Positions 42,601-51,789 of a DNA stretch of 61,350 nucleotides are shown here, in pieces. The notes below the pieces were generated by a model. It was not told the origin of the DNA. It did no database searches and saw nothing but the letters and a program-made list of their open reading frames with translations. Every line of letters begins with the position of its first letter. The stretch's first letter is position 1. Where the stretch lies: positions 1 through 61,350 of the forward strand of contig VGDL01000016.1 in NCBI GenBank assembly GCA_016869735.1, written 5' to 3'. Made by a program: the position numbers and the translations under genes. The DNA is from Alphaproteobacteria bacterium. Its GTDB lineage: Bacteria; Pseudomonadota; Alphaproteobacteria; Acetobacterales; Acetobacteraceae.

Positions 42601-43815
42601 TCACGCGCGGGAGACAGCCCCGCCCCGCACCGACCAGGCGAGCGCTGAGCCGATCAGCGCGGTGATGACGCAAAGTGCAAATCCGGCCTCATAACCGCCG
42701 CTGAGGTCCACCAGCAGGGAAAAGAAGGGCGGTGCCACCAGCATGGAAAGGCCAAAGACGAAACCCGCCGCCGCCGTGGTGCCGCCGACCTGCCCCGCCG
42801 GCGCCAACCGCGCCATTTCGGCCAGAAATACGCCATTCCAGCCAATGGCCGTTGCGCCCATCAGCATGCCGGCCAGGATGATGAAGAAGCCCGGCCAGCC
42901 CGGCCCGGCCAGCAATAGCGCCAGCCCGGCCACCGCCGCGCCTATGCCAAGCCCAGCGAAGACCGGGGCGGCGCCGGTGCGGTCCGCCACCACGCCCCAG
43001 AGCACGCGGCCAACCACCCCCGCCGCCTGAGCCAGGGCAAGGCGCATGCCTGCCTCGGTCAGCGATGTCCCCAGGCTTGCCACCTGAAACACCACGAAAA
43101 AGGTCGAAAAACAGAATTGGGAAACGCCATAAAGCGCCGACATAATGGTCATGCGGCGCAGCACCGGAAATTGGCGGAGCAAACCAAGGCTTGAAGCCGC
43201 TGCCCCCCAAATCTGCGCGAGGCCCCGGATCGCGGCCTTGGGATTGCGTTCCGCGTCCAAAGCGGTGCGCAGCGGTTGCAGGCACAGCGCCGAAATCGCC
43301 AAAAAAACCACCACCGCCAGCACGCCCTGGCGCCAGCCGGTGGCTACCGCAATGGGCGGCACCGCAGCGGCAATCAGCATGGCACCCGCTGGCACGCCGC
43401 ATTGCTTCAGGCTGAAGATCAAGCCCCGGCGCCGTGCCGGGGTGCGGGCGGCAAGTAAATGGCTGCCCGCTGGCGTGACCGGCCCATGGCCCAGCCCGGC
43501 AATAACGGCTGAGGCGAGAAGCGCCACCGGATGGCCGAGCATGGCAAGCGATATGCCAAAGGCCGAAATCAGCATGCCCACCTGCAAGACCCGAATGCCG
43601 CCAAAGCGATGGATAAAGGCCCCCGCCAAAGGCCCCGACACCATGGCCCCCAGATAGACCAGCGCGGTATGCACCCCGGCAAGCGATGCGGCGATGCCGA
43701 GTTCAGCAGCAATGGCGGGGGCCAGCACCGGCACGGTGAGGAAAACGCCCATCCCCGCCAGATGCGTCCCCAAAAGGGCGATCATGACGGTCCAAACGGA
43801 AGGTGCGGCAAGCAT
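42601..43815 (-). CDS. MFS transporter
   Basis: The 404-residue protein has about twelve hydrophobic membrane segments and the MFS loop 'GPLAGAFIHRFGGIRVLQVG' between segments 2 and 3, repeated as 'GRVLWGVVADRTGAAPVF' in the second half. It belongs to the YbfB/OFA-like branch of small-molecule carriers; substrate unknown. The ATG at 43815 gives a normal first membrane segment ('VWTVMIALLGTHLAGMGVF'); the frame reaches 44013 but would overlap the divergent mechanosensitive channel gene. Confidence 0.87.
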   Translation of the reverse strand: MLAAPSVWTVMIALLGTHLAGMGVFLTVPVLAPAIAAELGIAASLAGVHTALVYLGAMVSGPLAGAFIHRFGGIRVLQVGMLISAFGISLAMLGHPVALLASAVIAGLGHGPVTPAGSHLLAARTPARRRGLIFSLKQCGVPAGAMLIAAAVPPIAVATGWRQGVLAVVVFLAISALCLQPLRTALDAERNPKAAIRGLAQIWGAAASSLGLLRQFPVLRRMTIMSALYGVSQFCFSTFFVVFQVASLGTSLTEAGMRLALAQAAGVVGRVLWGVVADRTGAAPVFAGLGIGAAVAGLALLLAGPGWPGFFIILAGMLMGATAIGWNGVFLAEMARLAPAGQVGGTTAAAGFVFGLSMLVAPPFFSLLVDLSGGYEAGFALCVITALIGSALAWSVRGGAVSRA

Positions 43816-43904
43816 GGGCGCGGTGTAACGGCGCCGTCGCCCGCCGGCAATTGGGATGATGGAAAGACTTGACCCGCGCCCGGCAATAGGCTCCCAAGTC
43901 TGCC

Positions 43905-46133
43905 ATGAGCATCTTCCAGATAATGCAGCGTTTCGTGTTGGTGCTGGGTTTCGCATTGCTGGCGGGCCAGGCGAAGGCGCAGCCGGAACCAGGCAATCCC
44001 GTCGCGCAACCATCTGCCGCCAGCACGGCGGCAGGTGCGGTTGTCTCGCCAGAGATCGAGGCGCTGCTCAAGGTGCTGCAGGATGATGCGCGCAGGGCTG
44101 AATTGATCCGCGCACTCCGCGCTGCCGCACCCGAGGGGCAGGAAGCGCCACCTAGCCCCACGGATGCGACCGAACCTGCTTTGCTCGCGCCCAATACGCT
44201 TGGCGCGCAGTTGCTGCAGGGGGCGTCGCAACGGCTCGCGGGATTGTCGGATCAACTTGTGGCCACCGTGCAGGCCATTGCCGATTTGCCGGCGGTGCTA
44301 GGCTGGCTCACCTCCCTCATGCAGGACCCGATTACACAGTGGCGCGTATTGGATGCGTCTTGGAAATTGGTCTTGGTGCTTGGGCTTGGATTGCTGGCGG
44401 AATGGGGGGCGATGCGCGCCCTGCGGCGGCCAAAAGATTGGCTGGATGCGCAAGCGCCAGCTGAGACTATCGGCTGGGCGCGTTTGAAGCGCGTGCCGCT
44501 GGTGCTGGGGCGGCTTGGGCTGGATTTGGTACCGATTGCCGTCTTTGCCCTGGTTTCCTATGGGCTGATCGGCGCCGTGCGACCCCTGCCAACGACGCAG
44601 CTTGTGATGCTGACGGCCAATAACGCGTATATCGCTTCTCGCGCCATTATGGCTGCGGCGCGCATGTTGTTTTCACCAGCATCCAGCCATTTGCGGCTGC
44701 TGCCCGTGACGGATGAAACGGCAGCCTATGCCACCATCTGGCTAAGGCGCATTGTGGTGGTGTTGATCACAAGCTACGCGGTGGCGGAAGCGGGGCTTCA
44801 ATTCGGGCTGCCCTGGTCCGCCTATGACACCTTCCTGCGTATCGCGCTTTTGCTGGTTACGCTTTTTCTGGTGATCATCATTCTGCAGAACCGCCAGTCG
44901 GCATCGGATTTTCTGCGCGCGCCGGAATTGTTGGAAGGGGAAGATCCGGACCGCGCCAGGCGGTTTTTCCGTATGCTGCGCGACCGCGCCGCCGATATCT
45001 GGCATTTGGTGGCGATTGCCTGGTTGATCGCGGCATGGGGTGTCTGGGCGCTTGAAATCCAGTATGGATTCTGGCGATTGCTCAAGGTTTCCTTCAGTAC
45101 CATTCTGATCCTGTCGGTCGCCAAAATCGCCGATATGGGAATGCGCCGCTTGGTGAAGCGCGCCTTCCGCATCACGCCCGAATTATCCGCGCGCTATCCG
45201 GGGTTGGAGGCGCGGGCCAATCGCTATCTGCCCATGCTGAAAGGCAGCGCGAGCCTTGCCATTGGGGGTATGGCCTTTTTGTTCCTGCTGGAGAGCTGGG
45301 ACTTGGAGGCTTTTGCCTGGTTTGGTCAGGGCAAGCTTGGCAATCGGCTGGTATCTTCCCTGGTATCCATTGGGCTTACGATCACGCTGGCTTTGGTGAT
45401 CTGGGAGGGGATCAATGCCGCGATCCAGCGGCATCTTGATAAGCTGTCACGCGATGCAAAGGCCGCGCAAAGTGCACGGGTGCGGACGTTGCTGCCCATG
45501 TTGCGGACGGCGTTGATGGCGATGATCCTGATCTTTGTTGTGCTTTCGATGCTGACCGAAATCGGCGTCAATGTCGCACCTTTGATCGCCGGCGCCGGCG
45601 TGGTTGGCATCGCGGTTGGTTTTGGTTCCCAACGCTTGGTGCAGGATGTGATCACCGGGATTTTCCTGCTGTTTGAAGATGCGGTAGCCGTGGGTGATGT
45701 GGTGCAATTGGGTGGGTTGAATGGCGTGGTGGAACAGCTTTCCATCCGTTCCATCAAGCTACGCGCGGTGGATGGCAGCCTGCACATCATCCCCTTCAGC
45801 GCCGTGACGAGTGTGACGAACCAGACGCGCGACTTTGCCTTTGCTGTGGTGGACGTCAATGTCGATTATCGTGAGGACACGGACAAGGTTTCCGAAACGC
45901 TGCGCGAGATTGCCAGCGAAATGCGCCAGGATCCGCGCTGGCGCCCTGTGATCCGCGATGATCTGGATGTGATGGGGGTGGATCGCTTGGGCGATTCAGG
46001 CGTGGTGATACGCGTGCGGCTGAAGACCGAACCATCCCAGCGCTGGGCAATTGCGCGTGAGATGAACCGGCGGATCAAGCGCCGTTTTGATGAGCTTGGG
46101 ATTGAAATTCCCTATCCGCATAAGAACTGGTGA
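43905..46133 (+). CDS. MscS-family mechanosensitive channel (large, YbiO-like)
   Basis: The 742-residue protein begins with a signal peptide ('FVLVLGFALLAGQAKAQ'), has a periplasmic/helical part and about nine membrane segments, and ends with the MscS core: pore helix 'PLIAGAGVVGIAVGFGSQRLVQDVITGIFLLFEDAVAVGD' and a cytoplasmic beta/alpha vestibule ('IRSIKLRAVDGSLHIIPFSAVTSVTN'). It would open under membrane tension to release solutes in osmotic downshock. It is monocistronic, divergent from the MFS gene and followed by a likely terminator at 46302. Confidence 0.92.
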   Translation: MSIFQIMQRFVLVLGFALLAGQAKAQPEPGNPVAQPSAASTAAGAVVSPEIEALLKVLQDDARRAELIRALRAAAPEGQEAPPSPTDATEPALLAPNTLGAQLLQGASQRLAGLSDQLVATVQAIADLPAVLGWLTSLMQDPITQWRVLDASWKLVLVLGLGLLAEWGAMRALRRPKDWLDAQAPAETIGWARLKRVPLVLGRLGLDLVPIAVFALVSYGLIGAVRPLPTTQLVMLTANNAYIASRAIMAAARMLFSPASSHLRLLPVTDETAAYATIWLRRIVVVLITSYAVAEAGLQFGLPWSAYDTFLRIALLLVTLFLVIIILQNRQSASDFLRAPELLEGEDPDRARRFFRMLRDRAADIWHLVAIAWLIAAWGVWALEIQYGFWRLLKVSFSTILILSVAKIADMGMRRLVKRAFRITPELSARYPGLEARANRYLPMLKGSASLAIGGMAFLFLLESWDLEAFAWFGQGKLGNRLVSSLVSIGLTITLALVIWEGINAAIQRHLDKLSRDAKAAQSARVRTLLPMLRTALMAMILIFVVLSMLTEIGVNVAPLIAGAGVVGIAVGFGSQRLVQDVITGIFLLFEDAVAVGDVVQLGGLNGVVEQLSIRSIKLRAVDGSLHIIPFSAVTSVTNQTRDFAFAVVDVNVDYREDTDKVSETLREIASEMRQDPRWRPVIRDDLDVMGVDRLGDSGVVIRVRLKTEPSQRWAIAREMNRRIKRRFDELGIEIPYPHKNW

Positions 46134-46485
46134 TGGAGCAAAAGCACCCGGTGCAAGCAGCCGGCGGACCGGAAAACCCAGCTGCGGCTTCGTGACGCGC
46201 GGCCGTGTGTTGGCGTGCTGAACACATGGCTGGTTGAAGCACGAGCCAGACATAATCCGGCTTTCCTGCACGGGCGTTGTTATGGTCAATTTTCTTTGGT
46301 CATCCAGACAGACGCGTCTATCTGGATTTTTCTTAAACACCCAATGTGAAACTACGATAGTTTCATTGATGCATTTTCAATTTATGGTTGAGCTGACTGG
46401 CTGATGCTGGGTTGTTGTTTATTTTCCTTTGATCCAAGACGCAAATTTCACAGATCGTTAAGCTAATTTCCCGTAAATTTTCGGC
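46134..46485. other. AT-rich intergenic region upstream of the RTX gene
   Basis: This 352-base stretch holds a hairpin terminator at 46302-46332 and then an increasingly AT-rich tract that leads into the RTX gene. No gene with a family signature is seen. The promoter of the RTX gene must lie in 46335-46480, but I could not pick a clear -35/-10 pair. Confidence 0.6.
46302..46332 (+). terminator. Rho-independent terminator after the MscS gene
   Basis: A stem ATCCAGA / TCTGGAT, extended inward by AGAC / GTCT past one mismatch, is followed by TTTTTC. It lies 170 bases past the channel gene stop. Confidence 0.6.
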
Positions 46486-48663
46486 ATGAAAGTGATCCAG
46501 GGGACGGTCGCCTCCGAAACGCTCTACAGCGGAGATTTCTCAGATACCCTTCTGGGATTTGACGGCAATGATTGTCTGTTGGGTGATAGCGTCAGCAATT
46601 TCCTTTCCGCTGGTCTTGGTAATGATACGGTTTTGGCTGGCGCGGGCAATGATACGGCCTCGGGCGGGTTTGACGCTGACTGGCTTGACGGTGGGGTTGG
46701 CGTTGATCTGCTGAGCTATCCGGACCTCAACGCAGCAAGCCAGGGCGTGACCGTAGATCTTTTGCTTGCGCGGGTTTTTGGTGCGGCTGGGAATGATACC
46801 TTTAATGGTTTTGAGGGCATAGTATCAGGGGCGGGCAGTGACTGCCTGCTTGGCGATGGGCTCGCGAATTTCCTGTCTGCGGGACTTGGAAATGACACGA
46901 TCTTGGCCGGCGCTGGCGATGATACCATTATCGCGGGCTTGGGTGCCGATAGGGTGGATGGTGGCGCCGGCAATGATCATTTGGATTATGCTGATGTCTT
47001 ATCTGCCACGCAGGGAATTACGATTGACCTCGCGAATGGCAGGATCATCAGCGCTGATGGGATGGGTGCAGTCGCCGCCATTGAAAATATTACTGCAGGC
47101 GCGGGCAATGATTGCCTTATTGGCGACGGTTTCGCGAATATGATTCTGGCCGGCGGGGGCGAAGACACCATTTCCGCCGGCGACGGCAATGATACCATCA
47201 TCACTGAGTTTTCAGCAGACAGGATTGACGGCGGCACTGGCATTGATTTGCTGAACTATGCCGCGCTTTCAACGGCGTATCATGCGGTCACCATTGATCT
47301 AGTGGCGCAGAGCGCGGCTGGCGCCGCGGGCAACGACACGATCATTGGCATTGAAAACCTGATTACCGGTGCGGGTAGTGACAGCATCTTCGGTAATGGT
47401 CTTGCCAATACAATCTCCTCCGGCGCGGGAAGTGATACAATTCTGGCAGGGGCTGGCGATGACAGCCTGGATGGTGGCGCTGGCACTGATTGGCTGAGCT
47501 ATACTGATTTCGTGAGCGCGAGCCACAGCATGACCGTTGATCTCAGCACGCGCCGGACCATGGGCGCTGCCGGAGCGGATAGCTTCGCCGGGATTGAGAA
47601 TGTGGTCACTGGCGCGGGTCATGACTGGCTGATCGGAGATACACCCGCGAATATCCTCTCCGGGGCGCAAGGGAATGACACCATCCTGGGTGATATCGGC
47701 AATGACTCACTGATGGGCGGCCTTGGGGATGATTCCATTCATGGCGGCACCGGTCTTGATCTTTTGAGTTATGCCGATTTGACCGCGACGACCCAAGCCA
47801 TGATCATTGATATGGTGAGCATGCGCGTGACGGGTGCGGCGGCTAATGATTCCTTCGCGGGTATCGAAAATGTCATGGCTGGCGGCGGGCATGACAGTCT
47901 TTTGGGCGATGGTTTGGCCAATTTGCTTTCGTCCGGCTGGGGTAATGATACGATCAGCGGCGGTGCAGGTGCGGATAGCATTGATGGCGGTGGCGGCACG
48001 GATCTTCTCAGCTACGCTTATCTTCTCGCGACGACCCAAGGCGTTACGGTTGATCTTTTGGCACGAAGATCTTCGGGGGCCGAAGGCAATGATTCGATCT
48101 TGGGGATCGAAAATGTGGTCTCCGGCGCAGGGAATGACTGCCTGGTCGGTGATGGGCTTGCCAATCTGCTGTCATCAGCTGCGGGCAATGATACGCTTTC
48201 TGGCGGTGATGGCAGAGACAGCTTGACTGGCGGTGATGGCAATGACCGCATCCTTGGGGGCGCGGCTGCGGATTCCCTCATGGGAAATGCCGGCGACGAT
48301 ACGCTTGCGGGCGGCGCCGCGGCAGATACGCTGATTGGTGATTCAGGAAGCGATTACTTCATATTCGATGCTGCAATCGGCCCCGGGGAGATTGACCTTA
48401 TTACTGGTTACAGTGTCGCCGAGGATACCATATTGCTTGAGGATGCCATTTTTACCGGCATAGGTACGGCTGGCATTTTGACGGCTGGCGCGTTTCGTGT
48501 GGGCGCAGCTGCTGCTGATGCGGATGATCGCATCATTTTCAATAGCGCGACTGGTGCGCTGCTTTATGATGCTGACGGAAACGGCACTGGCGCCGCCATA
48601 CAATTTGCGACCATCACATCACTGGTGGGTACGATCAAACACGCGGAATTCCTGGTAGTGTGA
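46486..48663 (+). CDS. RTX calcium-binding repeat protein, likely type I-secreted
   Basis: The 725-residue protein consists almost entirely of glycine/aspartate-rich RTX nonapeptides (GxGNDTxxG) arranged in a longer super-repeat. Six units (90, 90, 90, 81, 90, 81 residues, from residue 25 to 546) each contain RTX repeats, a 'LLSYADL' segment, a 'VTVDL' strand and 'GIENV'. A final RTX block is followed by a non-repeat C-terminus ('FATITSLVGTIKHAEFLVV') of the kind recognised by type I secretion. There is no N-terminal signal peptide and no enzymatic domain. It probably folds as a calcium-bound beta roll and works as a surface or extracellular protein. No type I exporter genes are adjacent. The upstream region is AT-rich and no strong ribosome site is seen. 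Confidence 0.87.
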   Translation: MKVIQGTVASETLYSGDFSDTLLGFDGNDCLLGDSVSNFLSAGLGNDTVLAGAGNDTASGGFDADWLDGGVGVDLLSYPDLNAASQGVTVDLLLARVFGAAGNDTFNGFEGIVSGAGSDCLLGDGLANFLSAGLGNDTILAGAGDDTIIAGLGADRVDGGAGNDHLDYADVLSATQGITIDLANGRIISADGMGAVAAIENITAGAGNDCLIGDGFANMILAGGGEDTISAGDGNDTIITEFSADRIDGGTGIDLLNYAALSTAYHAVTIDLVAQSAAGAAGNDTIIGIENLITGAGSDSIFGNGLANTISSGAGSDTILAGAGDDSLDGGAGTDWLSYTDFVSASHSMTVDLSTRRTMGAAGADSFAGIENVVTGAGHDWLIGDTPANILSGAQGNDTILGDIGNDSLMGGLGDDSIHGGTGLDLLSYADLTATTQAMIIDMVSMRVTGAAANDSFAGIENVMAGGGHDSLLGDGLANLLSSGWGNDTISGGAGADSIDGGGGTDLLSYAYLLATTQGVTVDLLARRSSGAEGNDSILGIENVVSGAGNDCLVGDGLANLLSSAAGNDTLSGGDGRDSLTGGDGNDRILGGAAADSLMGNAGDDTLAGGAAADTLIGDSGSDYFIFDAAIGPGEIDLITGYSVAEDTILLEDAIFTGIGTAGILTAGAFRVGAAAADADDRIIFNSATGALLYDADGNGTGAAIQFATITSLVGTIKHAEFLVV
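46558..48123 (+). repeat. Six-unit RTX super-repeat (270/243 bp)
   Basis: Units run 46558-46827, 46828-47097, 47098-47367, 47368-47610, 47611-47880 and 47881-48123. Unit lengths differ by exactly 27 bases, one nonapeptide, so units 4 and 6 lack one RTX turn. The copies are diverged at the DNA level. Confidence 0.8.
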
Positions 48664-48701
48664 TCCGCCCAAGCGATCCACCCTTGCGCTCTCTGGCCGG
48701 G

Positions 48702-49451
48702 CTACAACCGCCAGCCGCTATGCATGGCGACAATGCCGCCCGATAGATTCCGGTAGGAAACACGCTCCAGCCCCGCGTGGCGCATCATGCCCGCCAGCTT
48801 TTCCTGGTCCGGGAACATGCGAATGCTCTCGGCCAAATACTCATAGGAAGCGCGGTCCTTCGCGACATATTCACCGATGACGGGCAGCGCCTTGAAGGAC
48901 CAGGCATCGTAAACTGCATCCAGCGCCGCGACCTCAACCCTGGAGAATTCCAGGCAGTGAAAGCGCCCACCGGGGCGGAGCACGCGCCGTGCCTCGGCCA
49001 GCACCGCATCCTTATCGGTGCAATTGCGGAGCCCGAAGGCAATCGAAACGCGTTCCACGCTGCGATCCGGCAGCGGAATGCGTTCCGCATCCACGCACAT
49101 GAAGGAAAGCCCGTTGACCAACCCGCGTGACAAGGCGCGGCCTTGCGCCACTTCCAGCATGGCGGGGTTCACATCGGTCAGGATCACCCGCCCCGCACCA
49201 CGTTCCATGGCAAGGAAGGAGATATCGCCCGTGCCCCCCGCAAGGTCGAGCAAGGTATCATGCGGCCCGACGCCGATGGCATTGACAAAGATGCGTTTCC
49301 AGACCCGATGCACGCCAAGCGACATCAAATCATTCATCACGTCATATTTGGGGGCGACGCTTTCAAACACGGCGCGCACCATCCCGGCCTTTTCGGCCTT
49401 GGGGATTTTGCGGTAACCGAAATCAGTCTCTGGGGCGGCGGTGTCAGTCAT
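48702..49451 (-). CDS. ubiE: Ubiquinone/menaquinone C-methyltransferase UbiE
   Basis: The 249-residue protein matches UbiE: '[26 protein letters not shown]', the SAM-binding '[15 protein letters not shown]', '[31 protein letters not shown]' and the C-terminal '[16 protein letters not shown]'. It methylates demethylmenaquinol and the ubiquinone precursor. The ATG at 49451 gives the standard length; the same frame continues to 49913 through mutM and is not coding. It is divergent from mutM with about 40 bases between starts, a conserved ubiE-mutM pairing in alphaproteobacteria. Confidence 0.95.
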   Translation of the reverse strand: MTDTAAPETDFGYRKIPKAEKAGMVRAVFESVAPKYDVMNDLMSLGVHRVWKRIFVNAIGVGPHDTLLDLAGGTGDISFLAMERGAGRVILTDVNPAMLEVAQGRALSRGLVNGLSFMCVDAERIPLPDRSVERVSIAFGLRNCTDKDAVLAEARRVLRPGGRFHCLEFSRVEVAALDAVYDAWSFKALPVIGEYVAKDRASYEYLAESIRMFPDQEKLAGMMRHAGLERVSYRNLSGGIVAMHSGWRL

Positions 49452-49492
49452 GGCGGCATCATAGGCGCCAATTGGGGGAAAGGGGAGGGGCC

Positions 49493-50389
49493 ATGCCTGA
49501 ATTGCCGGAGGTGGAAACCGTGATGCGCGGCCTTCAGGCCGTGCTGGAAGGTGAACGCATCGCCTGGGCCGAAACCCGGCGGGATGGCATGCGCTTTCCC
49601 TTCCCGGCCAGGCTTGCGGAACGGTTGCGCGGGCGGCGGGTGATGGGCTTTCGCCGCCGAGCGAAATACATCCTGATGCGGCTTGAAGGGGGCGAAAGCC
49701 TGCTGATCCATCTGGGCATGTCAGGGCGCATGGTGGCGCGGCGGGAAGGGGCGGCCCCGGTGCCGCGCCAGGGCAAGCAGGGCGTATTCTCGGACGCGCG
49801 CGGCCATAACGCCCCGCCAGAAGCGCATGAACATTTGGCCTTTGGCACTGAAAGTGGCTGGCATATCGGCTTTGTGGACCCGCGCCGCTTCGGCAGTGTT
49901 GATCTGGTGGCAACGGATGCCGAGGATCACCACAAGCTGCTGGCTGACCTTGGCCCGGAACCGCTGGGGCCGGAAATCACGCCCGCCTGGCTTTCCAAGG
50001 CGCTGGCGGGCAAGCGCACGCCAATCAAATCTGCCCTGCTGGATCAGCGCGTGATCGCGGGGCTTGGCAATATTTATGTCTGTGAGGCGCTGTATCGCGC
50101 CGGCCTCTCCCCCCGCCGTTCCGCCCATATGGTCGCGGGGGCGCGGGCCGAAAAATTGGCGCCGGCTATCAAGGCGGTGCTGACCGAAGCCATTGCCGCT
50201 GGCGGGTCGAGTCTCCGCGATTACGTCCAGGCCGATGGTGAGGTGGGGCGCTTTCAGGAGAGTTTCGCGGTTTATGGCCGGGAAGGGGAAGCCTGCCCGG
50301 CCTGCCCCGGCCAGCCGGAATGCCCGGGGATCAAGCGCATTGTGCAATCCGGACGTTCAAGCTTTTTCTGCCCGCTTCGGCAGCGCTGA
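49493..50389 (+). CDS. mutM: Formamidopyrimidine-DNA glycosylase (Fpg/MutM), atypical zinc finger
   Basis: The 298-residue protein starts '[14 protein letters not shown]', giving the catalytic Pro after Met removal and the conserved Glu. It has '[11 protein letters not shown]', the H2TH region '[23 protein letters not shown]' and an end '[12 protein letters not shown]'. It removes 8-oxoguanine and cuts the strand. The C-terminal zinc finger is unusual: Cys268, Cys271 and Cys293 fit, the fourth ligand place (296) is Arg, the spacing between pairs is 21 instead of about 16, and an extra Cys277 is present. Metal binding may be rearranged. The ATG at 49493 is fixed by the N-terminal catalytic residue. 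Confidence 0.93.
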   Translation: MPELPEVETVMRGLQAVLEGERIAWAETRRDGMRFPFPARLAERLRGRRVMGFRRRAKYILMRLEGGESLLIHLGMSGRMVARREGAAPVPRQGKQGVFSDARGHNAPPEAHEHLAFGTESGWHIGFVDPRRFGSVDLVATDAEDHHKLLADLGPEPLGPEITPAWLSKALAGKRTPIKSALLDQRVIAGLGNIYVCEALYRAGLSPRRSAHMVAGARAEKLAPAIKAVLTEAIAAGGSSLRDYVQADGEVGRFQESFAVYGREGEACPACPGQPECPGIKRIVQSGRSSFFCPLRQR

Positions 50390-50436
50390 GCCTGTGCTAA
50401 GACCCTATTCGCAACAACAGATGAAGGAGAACCGCC

Positions 50437-51213
50437 ATGGCGCCTGAAATGATCCTGGTTGAAACCCACGGCAAGACCGGGCTGATCCGGTTGAACCGGC
50501 CGCAGGCGCTGAATGCGCTCTGTGATCAATTGATGATCGAACTCGGCACTGCCTTGCGCGCTTTTGACAAGGACCCCGCTATTGCGGCCATTGTCATTAC
50601 CGGCAGCGAAAAGGCTTTCGCGGCGGGGGCTGACATCAAGGAAATGAAGGATCGCAATTTCCCGGACGTCTATTTCAATGATTTCATCGGCGCCAATTGG
50701 GAAACCGTGCTGGAAATCCAAAAGCCCGTGATCGCTGCCGTATCCGGCTTTGCGCTTGGTGGTGGCTGCGAATTGGCCATGATGTGTGACCTGATTATCG
50801 CGGCTGACACGGCAAAATTCGGCCAGCCGGAAATCAACCTTGGCATCATCCCTGGCGCGGGCGGCACGCAGCGGCTGACACGCGCCATCGGCAAGTCCAA
50901 GGCCATGGAAATGATCCTGACCGCGCGCATGATGAATGCCGAGGAAGCGGAGCGCGCCAATCTGGTTTGCCGCGTGGTGCCGGCAGCGGAATTGATCGCG
51001 GAAGCGCTGAAGATTGGTGAGAAGATCGCCGCCCTTTCCGGGCCTTCGGTCGCCATGGCGAAGGAAGCGGTCAATGCTGCCTTTGAAAGCAGCCTGACCG
51101 AGGGTGTGCGCACGGAACGGCGCCTCTTCCTGTCCCTGTTTGCAACGGCGGATCAGGAGGAAGGCATGGCGGCCTTCGCGGAAAAGCGGAAGGCCGCGTT
51201 CACGAATCGGTAG
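50437..51213 (+). CDS. Enoyl-CoA hydratase (crotonase)
   Basis: The 258-residue crotonase has both catalytic Glu regions: '[15 protein letters not shown]' and '[18 protein letters not shown]', and the CoA-binding '[11 protein letters not shown]'. This is the pattern of short-chain enoyl-CoA hydratase, which adds water to trans-2-enoyl-CoA in beta-oxidation. It could serve as the missing ring-enoyl hydratase (BadK role) for the alicyclic acid operon, but that is a guess. AAGGAG precedes the ATG. It follows mutM by 47 bases. Confidence 0.9.
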   Translation: MAPEMILVETHGKTGLIRLNRPQALNALCDQLMIELGTALRAFDKDPAIAAIVITGSEKAFAAGADIKEMKDRNFPDVYFNDFIGANWETVLEIQKPVIAAVSGFALGGGCELAMMCDLIIAADTAKFGQPEINLGIIPGAGGTQRLTRAIGKSKAMEMILTARMMNAEEAERANLVCRVVPAAELIAEALKIGEKIAALSGPSVAMAKEAVNAAFESSLTEGVRTERRLFLSLFATADQEEGMAAFAEKRKAAFTNR

Positions 51214-51443
51214 CCGTATTTGCCCCCAGTGTCGCCCGTGCGGGGCAGGGGGCAAAACCCTTGGTTGAATTGAAATAAAAGCAATTTCATCGAGAGTTTA
51301 TTTAGTAAAAATCCGGCAGAAAAATCCAACTAAAAACAATAACTTCGATAAAAATTTCAGAATTCCTTATTTTTTGCTGAATTTTGCGAGTAATCTTTCT
51401 TAACCTGAATTAGTTTTCGGTTAACAAATCGGAGACTGGAGCG

Positions 51444-51752
51444 ATGAGCGCATCAACCATCACCCTTATCGAAGAACCCAAGGCGGCGGAGCTTTTTGCC
51501 TTCCCCCAGCGCCCGCAGGATCGGCTGCGCATTGCGCTGCATAAGCTGGATGAAGCGCTGCGCGCCCAGGCGCGCGCTACCGCTGATTTCCGCTCTGCCA
51601 TGGGTGAATTGAAGGCCAGGGTCGGCGGCATGCAGGATGGCATGGTGGCCTATCGTGATGCGCTGGATCGTACCGCGACTGAAATTGATCGTGCGGTCCA
51701 GAAAGCCAAGGAATTGCAGGAAACTGCCCAGCGGATGGTGCCGCAGGGCTGA
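51444..51752 (+). CDS. Small coiled-coil protein of unknown function
   Basis: The 102-residue protein has an N-terminal 'STITLIEEPKAAELFAFPQ' tail and then a long helix with heptad pattern ('LHKLDEALRAQARATADF', 'DGMVAYRDALDRTATEIDRA'). There is no signal peptide and no membrane segment. I do not recognise a named family. It is preceded by a strongly AT-rich 180-base stretch, which suggests its own promoter, and GGAG lies close to the ATG. It is convergent with leuD. Confidence 0.6.
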   Translation: MSASTITLIEEPKAAELFAFPQRPQDRLRIALHKLDEALRAQARATADFRSAMGELKARVGGMQDGMVAYRDALDRTATEIDRAVQKAKELQETAQRMVPQG

Positions 51753-51789
51753 AAAGCTTCCGGGCGGGCTTGATGCCCGCCCAAACCTT

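Noticed and set aside
49452-49913. N-terminal extension of the ubiE frame.
   Set aside because: It is rich in Pro, Arg and Cys, overlaps mutM on the other strand, and the ATG at 49451 gives a standard UbiE length.
51219-51256. Hairpin after the crotonase gene as a terminator.
   Set aside because: The stem is good but no T-run follows it on either strand; it is mentioned only as part of the AT-rich gap.
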